DNA of 64,000 nt from Doryteuthis pealeii (GCA_023376005.1 CM042143.1:83134090-83198089), one strand, 5' to 3'; shown: positions 31,476 to 42,171, numbered from the stretch's first letter. Numbers and translations are program-made. The notes: generated by a model not told the origin, from the sequence alone.

Positions 31476-31756
31476 GACTTTCAACTGGAAGAGCTGAAGA
31501 TTATATACTTATATACAAAGGTGTCTATTGCACATTTCCCTTTTCTTGGAAAGAAATTGATTGTGCAAAATTTTCATCAAGAAGAAGAGACATGTTCAAC
31601 TATTCACAATTGCTTTTTCTTGAACTTCACCATTTTAATTTTAATTTTTAATTTTTAATTTTATTTTTTCCTTTGTGTTTCATTTTTACCTTTCTTTAAA
31701 AAGATTAATATATATATATTTATTATATACTATATATTTAATTGAATCCAAAAAAT

Positions 31757-31759
<3 letters not shown>

Positions 31760-31811
<52 letters not shown>
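31760..31811. repeat. (TA)n microsatellite
   Basis: About 26 TA units within the HELT intron between the two bHLH exons. Confidence 0.95.
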
Positions 31812-31814
<3 letters not shown>

Positions 31815-32041
31815 TGATTTTTTTAGATGAGGCTTGATGTGTATTAATTTCATTTTCGAACTTTTGTCTTCATCTTTATTGTGGTTTCGGAGGGGTTGGT
31901 AAATATATATATAACGCTTAAAGAAAGCCTCATAGATAGGTAGGAAAAAAAAGACAAAAAAAACAAAAACCCACCACCTCCACCACAAAAAAAAAAAAAA
32001 AAAAAAAAAAATGAAATAAAATTCAACGTATCGTATCTCAC

Positions 32042-32143
32042 CTGTTTCGCAAAAGCGGCTGGCACCGTTTGGCTAAGTTCCGCTAAACAATTGTTTATCC
32101 GATCCCGGCGACGTTTTTCGATCACTTTGTGGGATGTTTGTTC
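32042..32143 (-). CDS. HELT: HELT exon: bHLH basic region and helix 1
   Basis: A 102-bp exon (34 codons, phase 0 at both ends) with a tttttcag acceptor and GTGAG donor. It encodes EQTSHKVIEKRRRDRINNC then LAELSQTVPAAFAKQ. The basic region EKRRRDRIN binds E-box-type DNA. The residue where HES has Pro and HEY has Gly is Lys here (HKVIEKRRR), which points to HELT. Known HELT proteins repress transcription and specify GABAergic fate in vertebrate midbrain. An in-frame ATG at 32171-32173 lies 28 bases beyond the acceptor, so a start by read-through cannot be excluded. A short upstream exon, as in relatives, is more likely. Confidence 0.93.
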
Positions 32144-32186
32144 CTGAAAAAAGATACAAGAAAAGAAATTCAAATCATTAAATAAA

Positions 32187-32576
32187 CTAGTACAAAATAA
32201 AAAACACCCTCAGGCGATGTAAAAATAGATTTTTGAAACATATTGCCTAAGGGGCGGGAGTAAAAAAATCAATGTCAGCGAGTTTGTACCTAAGTAAGTA
32301 AAATCATCAAATTCATTAAATTATTAAAAATAAAACAATTTGAAATATAAACTTTAAATATGTATTAAAATAAAACAAATTATGTATAGATATATAATAC
32401 TAGTCATGTATTTATTAAAACTTGTTTTAAAAAACAATGAAGACTGTCTAATGTTGCATGTTCAAATTTTGAGTGTATTTATTCCATGTTATGACGATTT
32501 TGGGTAATGTGACGTAAGCAGTGACGTAATTTTTGTTACAGACAAAAACCGGCAGCGAATCTCCATTATTAATAGA
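32187..32576 (-). mobile_element. Helitron-like family F, copy 2
   Basis: The minus strand starts TCTATTAATAATGGAG after an A. It ends with CGCC-TGAG-GGTG and, 14 nt later, CTAG before a T. It stops 44 bp from the HELT acceptor at 32143. Confidence 0.75.
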
Positions 32577-32825
32577 TTTATACTTTTATTAAACATTCTT
32601 ATTTTCATAAATACTAAATCAATATTGTTCAATCAATATTGAAATAAGAAATATTAATTAATTTGTTTTTAAAGATTTTATGAGCCAAATGCTTTTCCAA
32701 TGAAAATATAATTGTCGAGAGTGAAATGTTGGTTAGTCATTTCGCTTGTGAATTTGAGTTTATATTTGTGCTCATACGCGGTCGTGTACACATTTGTGCG
32801 CCACAGTTACAACATTGTTTTTGCT
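32577..32825. other. No gene seen
   Basis: AT-rich sequence upstream of HELT exon 32042-32143. Confidence 0.4.
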
Positions 32826-33070
32826 TTACATTGGAGCTAGCGTAACGATTATCCTCGTCTCAAATTAAATCGGCGACCCGAGCTCGCTAATGCCATTGAG
32901 AAAGCCATGAATCCATCTGTTCTCCCCCTGTTACAATTTATGGTGTCATAAATTGTTGACAGACCCTGTAGCTAAATATGGGGGCCGTTGGCTTTGAGAT
33001 CAGGGAGTGGAAATTTACCAGTAACGGTTATACCCCGCCATGACCCATAGAGTCGCGCATCTTGCGCGCC
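32826..33070 (+). mobile_element. Degenerate SINE B
   Basis: Faint match to the head and body (agctagcgtaacgattatcc, gccatgaatccatctgttct) and a tail like 'gacccatagagtcgcgcatc'. Confidence 0.4.
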
Positions 33071-33363
33071 ACGAGAAACACGCGATTTAGTTTAGAGAAT
33101 CAGATTCAACCGGACTTTGAAGCAGAGCAGACGTGCTGCTGCTGAGGTTGATATCTCATCCGCGTGGAAAAACATGGGCTAAATAAAAAAAGCTTGACCA
33201 GGAAACGAAAAGACTTGTTAGTTGTTTTAATTGCAATGACTAAAATCAGCCCAAAAGAAGACATTAGTAGAAAAAGTTAGATAGAAGTTAAGTCAACTAG
33301 ACGAAATGTCGGCCATAGAAGAATCAGCAGAAGTAGTAAGCAGAAATAAAGTAACCAAGTAAA

Positions 33364-33397
<34 letters not shown>

Positions 33398-33480
33398 TCT
33401 ATCACTGACGAACTCTCTCAGAACTAATACTCTCTGAATCACCGTTTATATACCCGATGTACGATGTTTCATGTGGGTAT
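33071..33480. other. No gene seen
   Basis: Mixed-composition stretch with a (TCTC)n run at 33366-33400. No HELT first exon could be recognised on the minus strand. Confidence 0.4.
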
Positions 33481-33558
33481 ACAACATCCCAGACATGGGT
33501 AAATAGTAGGGCAGACAGTGTTCTTTGGCCTTGATTAGGTAACCAGTATAGGAGAAGG
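33481..33558 (+). mobile_element. SINE B internal fragment
   Basis: Matches 'gtaaatagtagggcagac' through 'ggagaaggaaaa' only. Confidence 0.55.
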
Positions 33559-33621
33559 AAAAATTGACATCTGTTGTCACAACCTGTCCGTGGCAAAGTA
33601 AATACATATGGTCAAGTCACC

Positions 33622-33688
33622 CTGAAAGCATCGGTTCTCGCCAGATCGTCCAAGTTAAGAATCTGCTCAGTAATTAGATGGGTGACCC
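33622..33688 (+). pseudogene. 5S rRNA-derived fragment
   Basis: It reads GAAAGCATCGGTTCTCG, AGATCGTCCAAGTTAAG and AGATGGGTGACC at 5S spacing, with substitutions. The 5S internal promoter boxes fall inside. Confidence 0.75.
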
Positions 33689-33842
33689 TCTAATAACACC
33701 AACTACAGTGACTGTACTAACGATTTGCCATGTAACCTTAGAAAAAGAAAAACATATCACATAGCCTGGTTTCACCAGGGGGGGGGGGGCGTTACTCATG
33801 TTGCTTGTCTTGAGCAAGAATTGCCCATCCCCCAAGGACGAG

Positions 33843-33972
33843 AGAGATGGATTCATACCTTTCCTAATGGCATTAGCGCGAAATCAGACGCAAACAACCT
33901 CGTCCAGAATTTGAACTTGGGTCCACGTAACCATTTCCTAGGATGATAACCATTACACGAAGAGCGCCTCCT
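33843..33972 (-). mobile_element. SINE B head fragment
   Basis: The minus strand begins 'ggaggcgctcttcgtgtaat' and covers the tRNA-like head to 'aggtatgaatcc'. Confidence 0.7.
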
Positions 33973-34359
33973 ATAGAAAGTACTAAGATCTGTTTGCAGA
34001 TACAAAAATGCTCAGGAACAATTTCATCTTGAGAAAGTGTCAGATTTTCACAGCTTCCTTTGTCGGTAAAATTTGGAAGATATAACGAAGTGGGTTCCAT
34101 TTTTTTTCCTAAAGGTTTCAATTCTGATTTTTCCTTCTCATAGACTGGCTACCAACCACTATGTTTTGCTCAAAGGCATTAGGAAATGCAAAGAGCCTCA
34201 GCCCAAACCTGGCACGTCCATTCTATTTTCCGAATCTCCAAACTTCACTGGTCTCATAACTTGGTTTGATCGTGGGGGCGCTACTTATATAGCCTATCTT
34301 GAACAGGAATACCTTGACAGAACCCATCTCTCTCCAGGTCTACGACTGTTTTGGATTCA

Positions 34360-34604
34360 GAGTTTTCCTTTCCAAGTTTTTCTTTTTCATAATTCTCTTC
34401 TTCTCCTAGACCGTTTACGATGCCAAGGTTAAAGAACTCTGTCTGCCCTACTATTTACCCATATCTGGAGCGAGAATAGTTGTATTCATAACCTTTCTCA
34501 AAGGCATTAGCGCTATGTGAAATAACAACGGACTCGTTTAGGATTTGGATTCGGTAGCCGAGTTCACTTCCTGTGAAGATAACCTTAACACAACAAACAC
34601 CTCT
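34360..34604 (-). mobile_element. SINE B
   Basis: The body is clear ('ctatttacccatatctggag', 'gcattagcgctatgtgaaat'), with a degraded head. Other shards of the same family lie at 34125-34165 and 34295-34370. Confidence 0.65.
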
Positions 34605-35082
34605 TAGAACATTATTAAGCGAAAAAAAAAAAACATGTTGAAACTTTAATTTTTCGGATTGTCGTCCTAATCTTTATTGTGGTATGTATAAACACATCGT
34701 TCCAATCACTGTATTCTCCGGCTTTCCTTGGGTGTTCCCTGTGTATCCAATCATAGTAATGACCCAACCTGGTAAATCATTTTGAATAGTTTGACTGTTG
34801 ATCAAACAAAGCGTTGAAAAATTTTTGAAGACCTCATTCAATTAATGACGTCATTGTCCTTTGCACACCTTATCATTCCGACATGTGTCACGAGTAGAAT
34901 TACGATCATTTAAGAAAAAAATGTTTATTAGCGTTTCCTGTACATCTCGAGGCGTAAAATCCAATGATATAAATTATTTCCGAAACTTTGTGTTTATACA
35001 TACCACAATAAAAATGAGGACAACAGTCCGAAAAATCAAAATCCTACACATCAAGCCTCATCTAAAAAATACAAATAATGTT
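34605..35082. repeat. Family G-related shards
   Basis: Around 34665-34770 and 35005-35080 are segments 'aaaatgaggacaacagtccg' and 'catcaagcctcatctaaa' shared with 31815-31880 and 63145-63210. Nothing coding. Confidence 0.45.
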
Positions 35083-36279
35083 GAAACTTATTATTATGAG
35101 TTTTTCACACCAGCATTAGCTGAGTGACAACAAGTCTTCTCAGCTATCCAAGACTTTTCTGAGTATTCTGGCAGATTGCAGCAGTGCAGTATTCTGGGTT
35201 GTCTCAATTCTTCCTCTGATTTCCAGATTTTCCAGTCTTTTTCCATGTTTTTTGGGACCGTTCCAAGTGCACAAACTACAATTGGTATCACTTTGATTTT
35301 CATATTCCATAGCCTTTTCAGTTCTCTGGCAAGGTCCAGGTATTTGGGTAATTTATGAGGAAGTGCGTCCCGGTCTCCTGCCTCAGAAATTGCTACCCGG
35401 TGACTATTAAAATAACGTCCCCAGCTATGTCGTCTCAGATTTTCTTTTATTCATGTTTGTTTAATGTCTTGTTTTTAGTTTAAATAAACAAGAATTACGA
35501 CAAAAAAGAAGCGACACCCCACAAATACATTTACTTGTAGAAATATCTATCTATCTATCTCCATTTGTTCACACCTATCTATATTATTTTGTTTATCTAT
35601 CTATCTCAGTCTATTCCAAACTATCCATCTCCATATCTAAACAAGAATTACGACAAATTTCTATAAATGAACAAGAATTACGACAAATTACGATAAATAA
35701 ATAAGAATTACGCCAAAAAAGAGAAGCCCCCCTCTAAAATACATTTAACGCCCTAAGTTGGTTGTTTTCTTTCAAGTAACACCGCCATAGCTGGGGACGT
35801 TATCTTAATAGTCACCGGGTACCAATTTCTGAGGCAGGAGACCGGGACGCACTTCCTCATAAATTACCGGTATTTGTCCATCTTCATCCTCACCATGTTT
35901 TTCTTCATCCTCACCATGTGATCTGCGGGAACTGCAAAGCCCACCAGTTGACAAGTTCTTTCTTTTTTGTTAATCAAGATTAGTCTGGTCTCCGTGCTGG
36001 GATAAGGTGATCCGTATTTATCTCAAAGTCCCAGAGAATTTTATGCGTTTCATTCTCAAGAACAGATTCTGGTTTATGCATATACCATTTTGTTCTATGG
36101 TCAAAATTTAATTTTTTGCATAATTCCCAGTGGATCACCTTTCCAACCCAGTCGTGCCTAACTTTGTATTCCCGTTGTGCTAGTTTGCTACATTCACTTA
36201 ATACATGGTTTACAGTCTCATCTCTTGTCACCGCACTGTCATTTGCTGTTTTGTTGAGTCTTATCAATTTTTGCTTTGA

Positions 36280-36310
<31 letters not shown>
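35083..36310 (-). mobile_element. LINE A copy 3, split by a TIR element
   Basis: The minus-strand LINE A tail is present on both sides of the insert: 35877-36282 (SECSKLAQREYKVRHDWVGK, HKPESVLENETHKILWDFEI) and 35083-35346 (KIKVIPIVVCALGTVP). Removing 35347-35868 and one GGTATTTG rejoins the copy. Confidence 0.85.
35347..35868. mobile_element. hAT-like non-autonomous TIR element
   Basis: A 522-bp insert with terminal inverted repeats of about 82 bp that differ at two positions and start GGTAATTTATGAGG. It is flanked by an exact 8-bp duplication GGTATTTG (35339-35346 and 35869-35876). 8-bp duplications are typical of hAT (also P-type) elements. The interior is a low-complexity (TCTA)-containing, non-coding stretch. 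Confidence 0.85.

Positions 36311-36312
<2 letters not shown>
36283..36312. repeat. (ATT)n microsatellite
   Basis: Ten ATT units at the 5' edge of LINE A copy 3. Confidence 0.95.
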
Positions 36313-36313
<1 letters not shown>

Positions 36314-36654
36314 GGTTTTAAGTATTTTTTGTAAGTTACAACAATTTACATTCATATTGATTTCTTTGGAAATGGTCTTTGTTATGATTTGAAGTGTCTT
36401 TCCCTGTTTTCTTAGATGAGGGTCGAACAACAAACTACCCCCAAAAGTTAGACACCCCTTTCATATCCTGCTTTTTTAATTTTTAATTTTTCTGTCCAGC
36501 TGACAAATGTCCCCCGTAAGAAACAGATGGGGTAAAACGATCCCACAAACGTATATTTGGTATTTCAAACACCCTGACCACTGAATGTGTAAGTTTCAAG
36601 TTACACGGACGAGTGTTTCTTATGTATAAGAACCAAAGCTTAGGGGATCGTGTG

Positions 36655-37320
36655 TCCACTCTTGCTCGGCGGCGCGGGCAGCAGCGGTTGCATTAGCACG
36701 TGAGTGTGTGCCGATTTGTTCTGTTGTTTTCAAGCCAAATTCAAACCAGTCTCCCTCGCCTAATTATTCTTCGCTATTTTTTTGTTATTCACGGTCGGCT
36801 GTCACAACTAAACGGTCCCAGCTTAATCAAGCCATTGGCCGAATCCGAAACCCGGTGGGTGAATGGGGGGGGGTGGGGGTGGTAAAGTTGGCAACGACGT
36901 CGCTCGACACTAACAACGTCACTACTTGTTAAGAACACAGCCTTACACCCCTGATGGCTGATCTCTCTACGCGGCGGCCGCATCCAAACGACGAAAACAG
37001 GCGCTGTTGTTATTGTTGTTGTTATTGTTGTTGTTATTGTTGATGATGATGATGATGATGATAATATGATGATGATAATGATGAGGATGATGATGATGGC
37101 CAATCTCCACTGTAACTACTTCAACTACTATTACCACATAGTGGTGGCGAAGTCGGCCGACATTTGTAACTCGCAACGGGGCGGCGGGTGCGCTCTGGCA
37201 CGTGCCCCGCTAAATAACGCTAGTAAAGAGGAACACTTAGTTTCTATGACACACAAATAATCATTTCGGAAGATAATTATTTTCTTAGCGTTGGGAAGAG
37301 CGAAACCCACCTCCCTCGCC
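36655..37320. promoter_or_regulatory. GC/CpG-rich non-repetitive block
   Basis: It stands out from AT-rich surroundings with many CpGs, two CACGTG sites (about 36698 and 37199), a GGCCAATGG on the minus strand (CCAAT-like, about 36832-36840) and trinucleotide runs at 37009-37085. It lies upstream of HELT on the minus strand and could be its promoter. This is inferred from composition only. Confidence 0.35.
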
Positions 37321-37741
37321 CTAGAATTAAAAAAAAAAAGAAGATAAATAAAGTTAGAAAGTTAAAGTGCGGGTTTAAAGTAAAGAAGATACGGGTAACA
37401 AGACAGGTACGAGAAACGACATTCATCAGGAAATGCCTTGTAGCTGGAAGATCCCCCCCCAACACTGGTCGGCGTTTAAGCCCAGGGAAACAAAATATGG
37501 TCATTCCATACTGATTTTCTAGGCATTTAGTACCGCCCTCACCCAACTTTGCAAATTTGCCCAACACGGTCTTCCTATTTAATAATTCCCTTCAGTTGAC
37601 CTGAGGTAAGCTTTAAAAAATATATGGGTTTTTATTTGCTATCCAAGGTAATGGCATATTTCGTGGTCCTAAAGTAACCTTGCATTTCGAATGCCATTCA
37701 AAATTACTCCTCTGAATTTTTGAGATGAGGCTTGATAGTTT

Positions 37742-37865
37742 GTATTATTTGTATTATTCGGACTATTGTCCTCATCTTTATTGTTATCTACACAACGTTT
37801 CGGCCGAAACGTTGTGTAGATAACTATAAAGATGAGGACAATAGTCCGAATAATACAAATAATAC
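37742..37865. repeat. 124-bp near-perfect palindrome (family G end)
   Basis: Two 62-bp arms meet at CGGCCG (37801-37806) with one mismatch and no spacer. Each arm is the family G end (ccgaaacgttgtgtagata, gatgaggacaatagtccgaa). Confidence 0.9.
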
Positions 37866-37888
37866 CATTCTAAATTAAGCATAAAAAC

Positions 37889-38012
37889 CGTAAAGTCGGC
37901 AGAGAGGCATTCTGTCGGTATAAGTCGGACTGCGAGGGAATCTATCCCCTTTCGCAAGCGCTAGACCAGGCGATTGGTTTTGCATCTGAGGTAGAGCGCC
38001 ACACCTACCATA
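37889..38012 (-). mobile_element. SINE A 3' half
   Basis: It covers the 3' body only, ending at 'cacacctaccat'. Confidence 0.7.
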
Positions 38013-38283
38013 GTGGGAGGTTAAGGTAAAAACTAAACAGGTGTATTTTTATAGACGTATTTCGTGGATGTATTTTTATATCTTATTCATAATTACTTAT
38101 TTTTAGAACATATTCATATTTTGGTTACAGAATTTCAATGTTTGGTAATAAATAATACCTAATAATATCAGTTTTGATTGTATGGTGTCGCACAAAAATA
38201 ATAAAATCCTGATATTTAGAAGAAAATTAACTTTTTATAGAAAATCATTTGGAGTAAATTTATTTATGGATGCCTTTATCTAT

Positions 38284-38537
38284 TAGCCGGTTTAGTTCAG
38301 TTGGTAGAGCATCCGCCTAGGAATTGCATGGTTCCGGGTTCGATACCGGCCCTCACCAATTCAGCGCAAGAGTAGTATAGCTTGGATCTGTGCGGTAAAA
38401 TAGGGAGCTGATGGTAGGTGTGACGCTCCACCTCAGACGCAAAAACAATCTCCCTGTTTTAGCGCAAGTGAAAAGAGGATAGACTCTTTCGCTGTCCAGT
38501 TGATAACGACAAAAGGCCACTCCGTCGACTCTACTTT
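38284..38537 (+). mobile_element. SINE A, full length
   Basis: The head 'ggtttagttcagttggtaga' and 'gggttcgataccggccc' lead into the full body. Confidence 0.85.
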
Positions 38538-38719
38538 TATAGCATTATATATTATTGTGCTGATATTCTTATCAACCTACTGTTATCAAATAATTACATA
38601 CATAGAACTAAAAACTCACAATGTTGATTTAATTCATTGGTCCAATCAAGAACAAACTTGAATTATATCAAGGAACTACGAATATTTCTGTAGAAATAGT
38701 TTAAAAACATTTTAAATAC

Positions 38720-38945
38720 AAAGGAAAAAAAGGTAACGAGTATGTTGTTCATTTACCTGTATTTTTATTCTTTTTGATGTTTCCTTAATATCAATAGATT
38801 CAAACACTAAAAACAAATACAGAAACACACAAGTTACTACCTCCACACTAACTCCGAGGTCTTCTGATGATTGGATTTTAATCCAAAAACATTAAAAAAA
38901 ACTACTTGTATATATCAACAACATACTTGTTACCTTTTTTCGTTT
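38720..38945. repeat. Family K palindromic element with ribozyme-like core
   Basis: The arms 'aggtaacgagtatgttgttc' (38731-) and its complement near 38915-38940 enclose CTGATGA (38874-38880), a perfect stem TTGGATT/AATCCAA, and AAA where GAAA is expected. It resembles 61213-61225 and 49205-49230. Confidence 0.55.
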
Positions 38946-39022
38946 GCCTTTTGATTAGCCTTCAAAATCGATCTACAAATCAAATATACAGACAATGCTT
39001 TAAGCAAACTATAAAACTTTTA

Positions 39023-39556
39023 TCTTATTATAATGGAAATTCGATGCCAGTCTGTCTGTAACTGAAACTACGTCACTACTTACGTTACAATACCACTAGG
39101 AATTGCGCAAGTTTATCAATGAGTATTTTATCTATAGTCAAAATCATTAATACATAGAATACATCTTATCTATTAAGGATGTCTCAATGAAAATTTAAGT
39201 TAGATTTGCCTAAAAAAAACGCCCATGTTATTAATGCGTTTAAAATACTGCAATGTGTTTTAAATATCACTAAGAAATAAAGGTTTACATAATATATGAT
39301 GTGGTTAATTTGCATTTGGTTTAATAAATAATTACCTGGTGTTATTGATCTGTAATATTATTATTTTATTCTCCAACGTATTAAAATAAACCCTATGAAT
39401 GATTATATATAGAACCCAATTAAAATATGATTAAAATAAGTGTCACCTTTTTATATGCATTATTTTTTTAAAATTTCGTTGGTCATTCTAATTTAATATA
39501 TTTCATGACATTAAAATTCAAATACTTACACCCGAAGGGTGCATATTCTTGTATTT
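39023..39556 (+). mobile_element. Helitron-like family D copy
   Basis: It starts TCTTATTATAATGG after an A and ends after an ACACCCGAAGGGTG hairpin with a decayed GTAT in place of CTAG. Confidence 0.75.
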
Positions 39557-39903
39557 TAAATATAGTTTTTTTAAAGATTGCTTAGTGATTCTCAGGCTGG
39601 AAAAGATTTTGTCGCCGGCATGGCTGCTCTTTCTTGTCTCGTCTGTTTTGTGTGCCGCGCTTTTCCATTAGTAGAGGCGGAGAAGGGGAGAGGGGGTTTC
39701 AATAACTCGATACAGGTAGCGGCATTCGTCCCCTCTCTAACAGGGCTACCCCTGCTGCGGGCAGCGGATGCATGCACAATTTTAACGACAGTCCAGCCAA
39801 ACGTGCGGCCGAGTCCAGCTGAGAGGCGAAAACAACGGGATCAACAACTTTGTAATCCATTGTTACACCCTTTCTTCTTTTTCGCTGTAAACTTGTTTCT
39901 TAT

Positions 39904-39934
<31 letters not shown>

Positions 39935-40017
39935 GTCCCTAGAAACAAAGAAAAAAATCCATCTTAGAAGAAATCTTTCTGGCAAACTAACCACTGATAT
40001 TGATTATAGTATTGATA
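39557..40017. other. GC-richer block between two Helitron ends
   Basis: A 129-codon plus-strand frame (39578-39967) has no recognised domain, and its end is encoded by (CA)n. The block is bounded by the 3' ends of two oppositely oriented family D Helitrons, so captured sequence is possible. Not supported as a gene. Confidence 0.35.
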
Positions 40018-40280
40018 CTAGTAAGAATATGCACCCTCCGGGCGTAAGTTTTAATGTCTGTTGCTTTGTTTTACAGCACATCAACTCTTTTTGGGTCATT
40101 TAATGCCAAATCAAGTCATTTTCATATTTCAGCGAGACTTAAGCGTAAGGTTAAGTTTTAATGTAATGAAATACATTGAATTAGAAAGACTAACGAAACT
40201 AAATAAAAACGTATATAAAAAGATTGCACTTATTTCAATAATATTTTAATTGATTTCTATATAAAATCATTCATAAGATT
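40018..40280 (-). mobile_element. Helitron-like family D, interrupted
   Basis: The minus strand ends CTAG before a T, with the CGCCC/GGGTG hairpin. It is split by a family H insert (40058-40151) and cut on the right by family C at 40281. Confidence 0.75.
40058..40151 (-). mobile_element. Family H retroposon fragment with 13-bp TSD
   Basis: It is flanked by an exact direct repeat TAAGTTTTAATGT (40045-40057 and 40152-40164), as expected for target-primed insertion. Confidence 0.75.
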
Positions 40281-40534
40281 AAATACAAAGAAAAAATGTA
40301 AATCCTGTTTATCTGGTATTGCTTATCCGCCGAATTCTTATTTCTTATGAGTGTCGTCACCTCAGCTACATAATGGACCATTCAGTTTTTATTATAAAGA
40401 AAGAAAGTGAAGAAAAATGACATTCTACACAAAAATATAAAAAGAAAGAGTAGTGGAAAGATAGAGAGAGGGGGTGAGCACGTGGAAGCGATAACGTTAA
40501 TCTGTTTCAATCGAACATAATGAAAAGAAGGAGC

Positions 40535-40598
<64 letters not shown>

Positions 40599-40725
40599 AC
40601 ATCAAGATTATCAAACTTTTTACGTTTAACAATATTGAACTATTTAGCAATAGCTCATAAGTAAACATATCAAACGTTTTTATATTTGAAGTATCATACT
40701 GTGGTATATCTACAGGTCCTGCTAG
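40281..40725 (+). mobile_element. Helitron-like family C, 5'-truncated
   Basis: It ends with the CTGTGG/TACAG hairpin and CTAG before T. It contains a (GA)n run at 40530-40596. Confidence 0.75.
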
Positions 40726-40841
40726 TGGATAATAAATCCATTAAAAACAATCTCCAACGGATATCGAGAAAGAAGAAAAAGACGAATATTCAAATACCGA
40801 ATTGATAGTCCTATTGAAAATTGTTTTGGGAATTGTCAGTA

Positions 40842-41383
40842 TCTTATTATAAAGGAGATTATGTAACTGTCTGTCTGTAACCGAAACTATGTCACCACTG
40901 GCGTCACGATTTCCTTAGTTATATAAGTTATATTCTCAACGATTTTGAAATAGTAATTATTTAATCTTAATAAGCATCTTATTTATTAACGATGTCTCTG
41001 TTAAAGTCTGAGTTAGATTTGCCGCAAAACTGCCCATATTATTAATGCATTTAAAATCCTGAAAATGTGTTATATAAACAAAGAAATAAAGATTTACATA
41101 ATATATGGTCGAAATAATTTGTATAATGATTTTAACAAAACTGGGTTCGATAAATAATTATTTGCTGTTAGTGATTTATAATACAATCATGTTATTCTCA
41201 AACGTATTAAAAGCAATCCTATATATGATTTTATATAGAAATCAATTAAAATAACATTAAAATAAGTGTAATATTTTTTATATTCGTTCTTGTTTAGTTT
41301 CATTAGTGTTTCTCTGTTAATATAATATGTTTATTTCATTAGAACTAAAATTCTTGCGCCCAAGGAGCGCATACTTTTGTTAG
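40842..41383 (+). mobile_element. Helitron-like family D, full copy
   Basis: It starts TCTTATTATAAAGGAG after an A. It ends with the hairpin TGCGC...GCGCA, changed from other copies but still paired, then TTAG before T. Confidence 0.8.
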
Positions 41384-41443
41384 TTGCATTATGAACGAAT
41401 TAATATGACTTACGGTCAAGTCATTTTTAAAGTGCCGGTTCAT

Positions 41444-41516
41444 GGAAGTTAAGCATCGATGAGCCAGTCCATTACGTAAGTGGGTTACTACTTAGTAACA
41501 GCATGTGCACGAGACT
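41444..41516 (+). pseudogene. 5S rRNA-derived fragment
   Basis: It contains GAAGTTAAGCATCGATGAGCC and a GTGGGTTAC segment in 5S order. It is more diverged than the other two. Confidence 0.55.
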
Positions 41517-41950
41517 AAACTAATGCTTAGTAAATAACAAGAATGAATTGGTACCACAAATGCCTATTTGACTTATGACGTTTAAACTTCTGTCTATATT
41601 GATATAAACAGAAACTAAATCAATTTTTGAATCCGAAAACAATAACGACAGTAACAGTTGTGTTAGAAGATTAAAGTTTGGGTGAAGATAAATCTAAACA
41701 ATTTTATTGTTAGCAGATAATGACGAATCGATAGTTTTGTGATAAAGAAATCTGGAACACTGAGGATTAAACTTACTGGTCAGCACGAAATTAATGTTTA
41801 TAAAGAAAAAGAAATATTGAAAAGCGAGATTAAGTTCGATATAAAGGTGATTGATTTTTGTCTATTTGCATTTCAATATTCACATCTAATTCCTTTTTTT
41901 TTCTTTGTTTGTTTGCTTCTTTTCAACGATTATTTGATTTCATGGATATT
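41517..41950. other. No gene seen
   Basis: AT-rich. No domain-like frame. Confidence 0.45.
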
Positions 41951-42171
41951 TACTCAGTCAGAAGAGCATCCGTCTAGGAATCGTAAGGTTCCTGTTTCGA
42001 TACCGGTCCCCGTCAACACCGAACATGCGTAGTGCAAATTGGGTAATCTAATCTGTGCGGTAAAGCGGGGAGCTGATCGTAGATGTGGCGCTCCATGTAA
42101 GCAAAACAATCATATATCCCTCGCTGTTCGGCTGATATCGACAATTGGTCACTTAACCACCCGCTTTACCT
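41951..42171 (+). mobile_element. SINE A
   Basis: The head is partly intact (agtcagaagagcatccgtct) and the body has a deletion after 'gcgctccatgtaagcaaaac'. Confidence 0.8.

Noticed and set aside
32144..32173. In-frame ATG upstream of the basic region as the true HELT start
   Set aside because: A good acceptor with a polypyrimidine tract lies at 32144-32150 and relatives have a separate first exon. Kept only as an alternative.
36664..36702. Minus-strand ATG with a short Pro/Ala-rich frame in the CpG-rich block, as HELT exon 1
   Set aside because: No donor site in the required phase, and no resemblance to the Lys/Arg-rich N-terminus expected before the basic region.
39578..39967. 129-codon frame in a GC-rich block as a gene
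   Set aside because: No domain, and its end is encoded by (CA)n. The block is bounded by Helitron ends.
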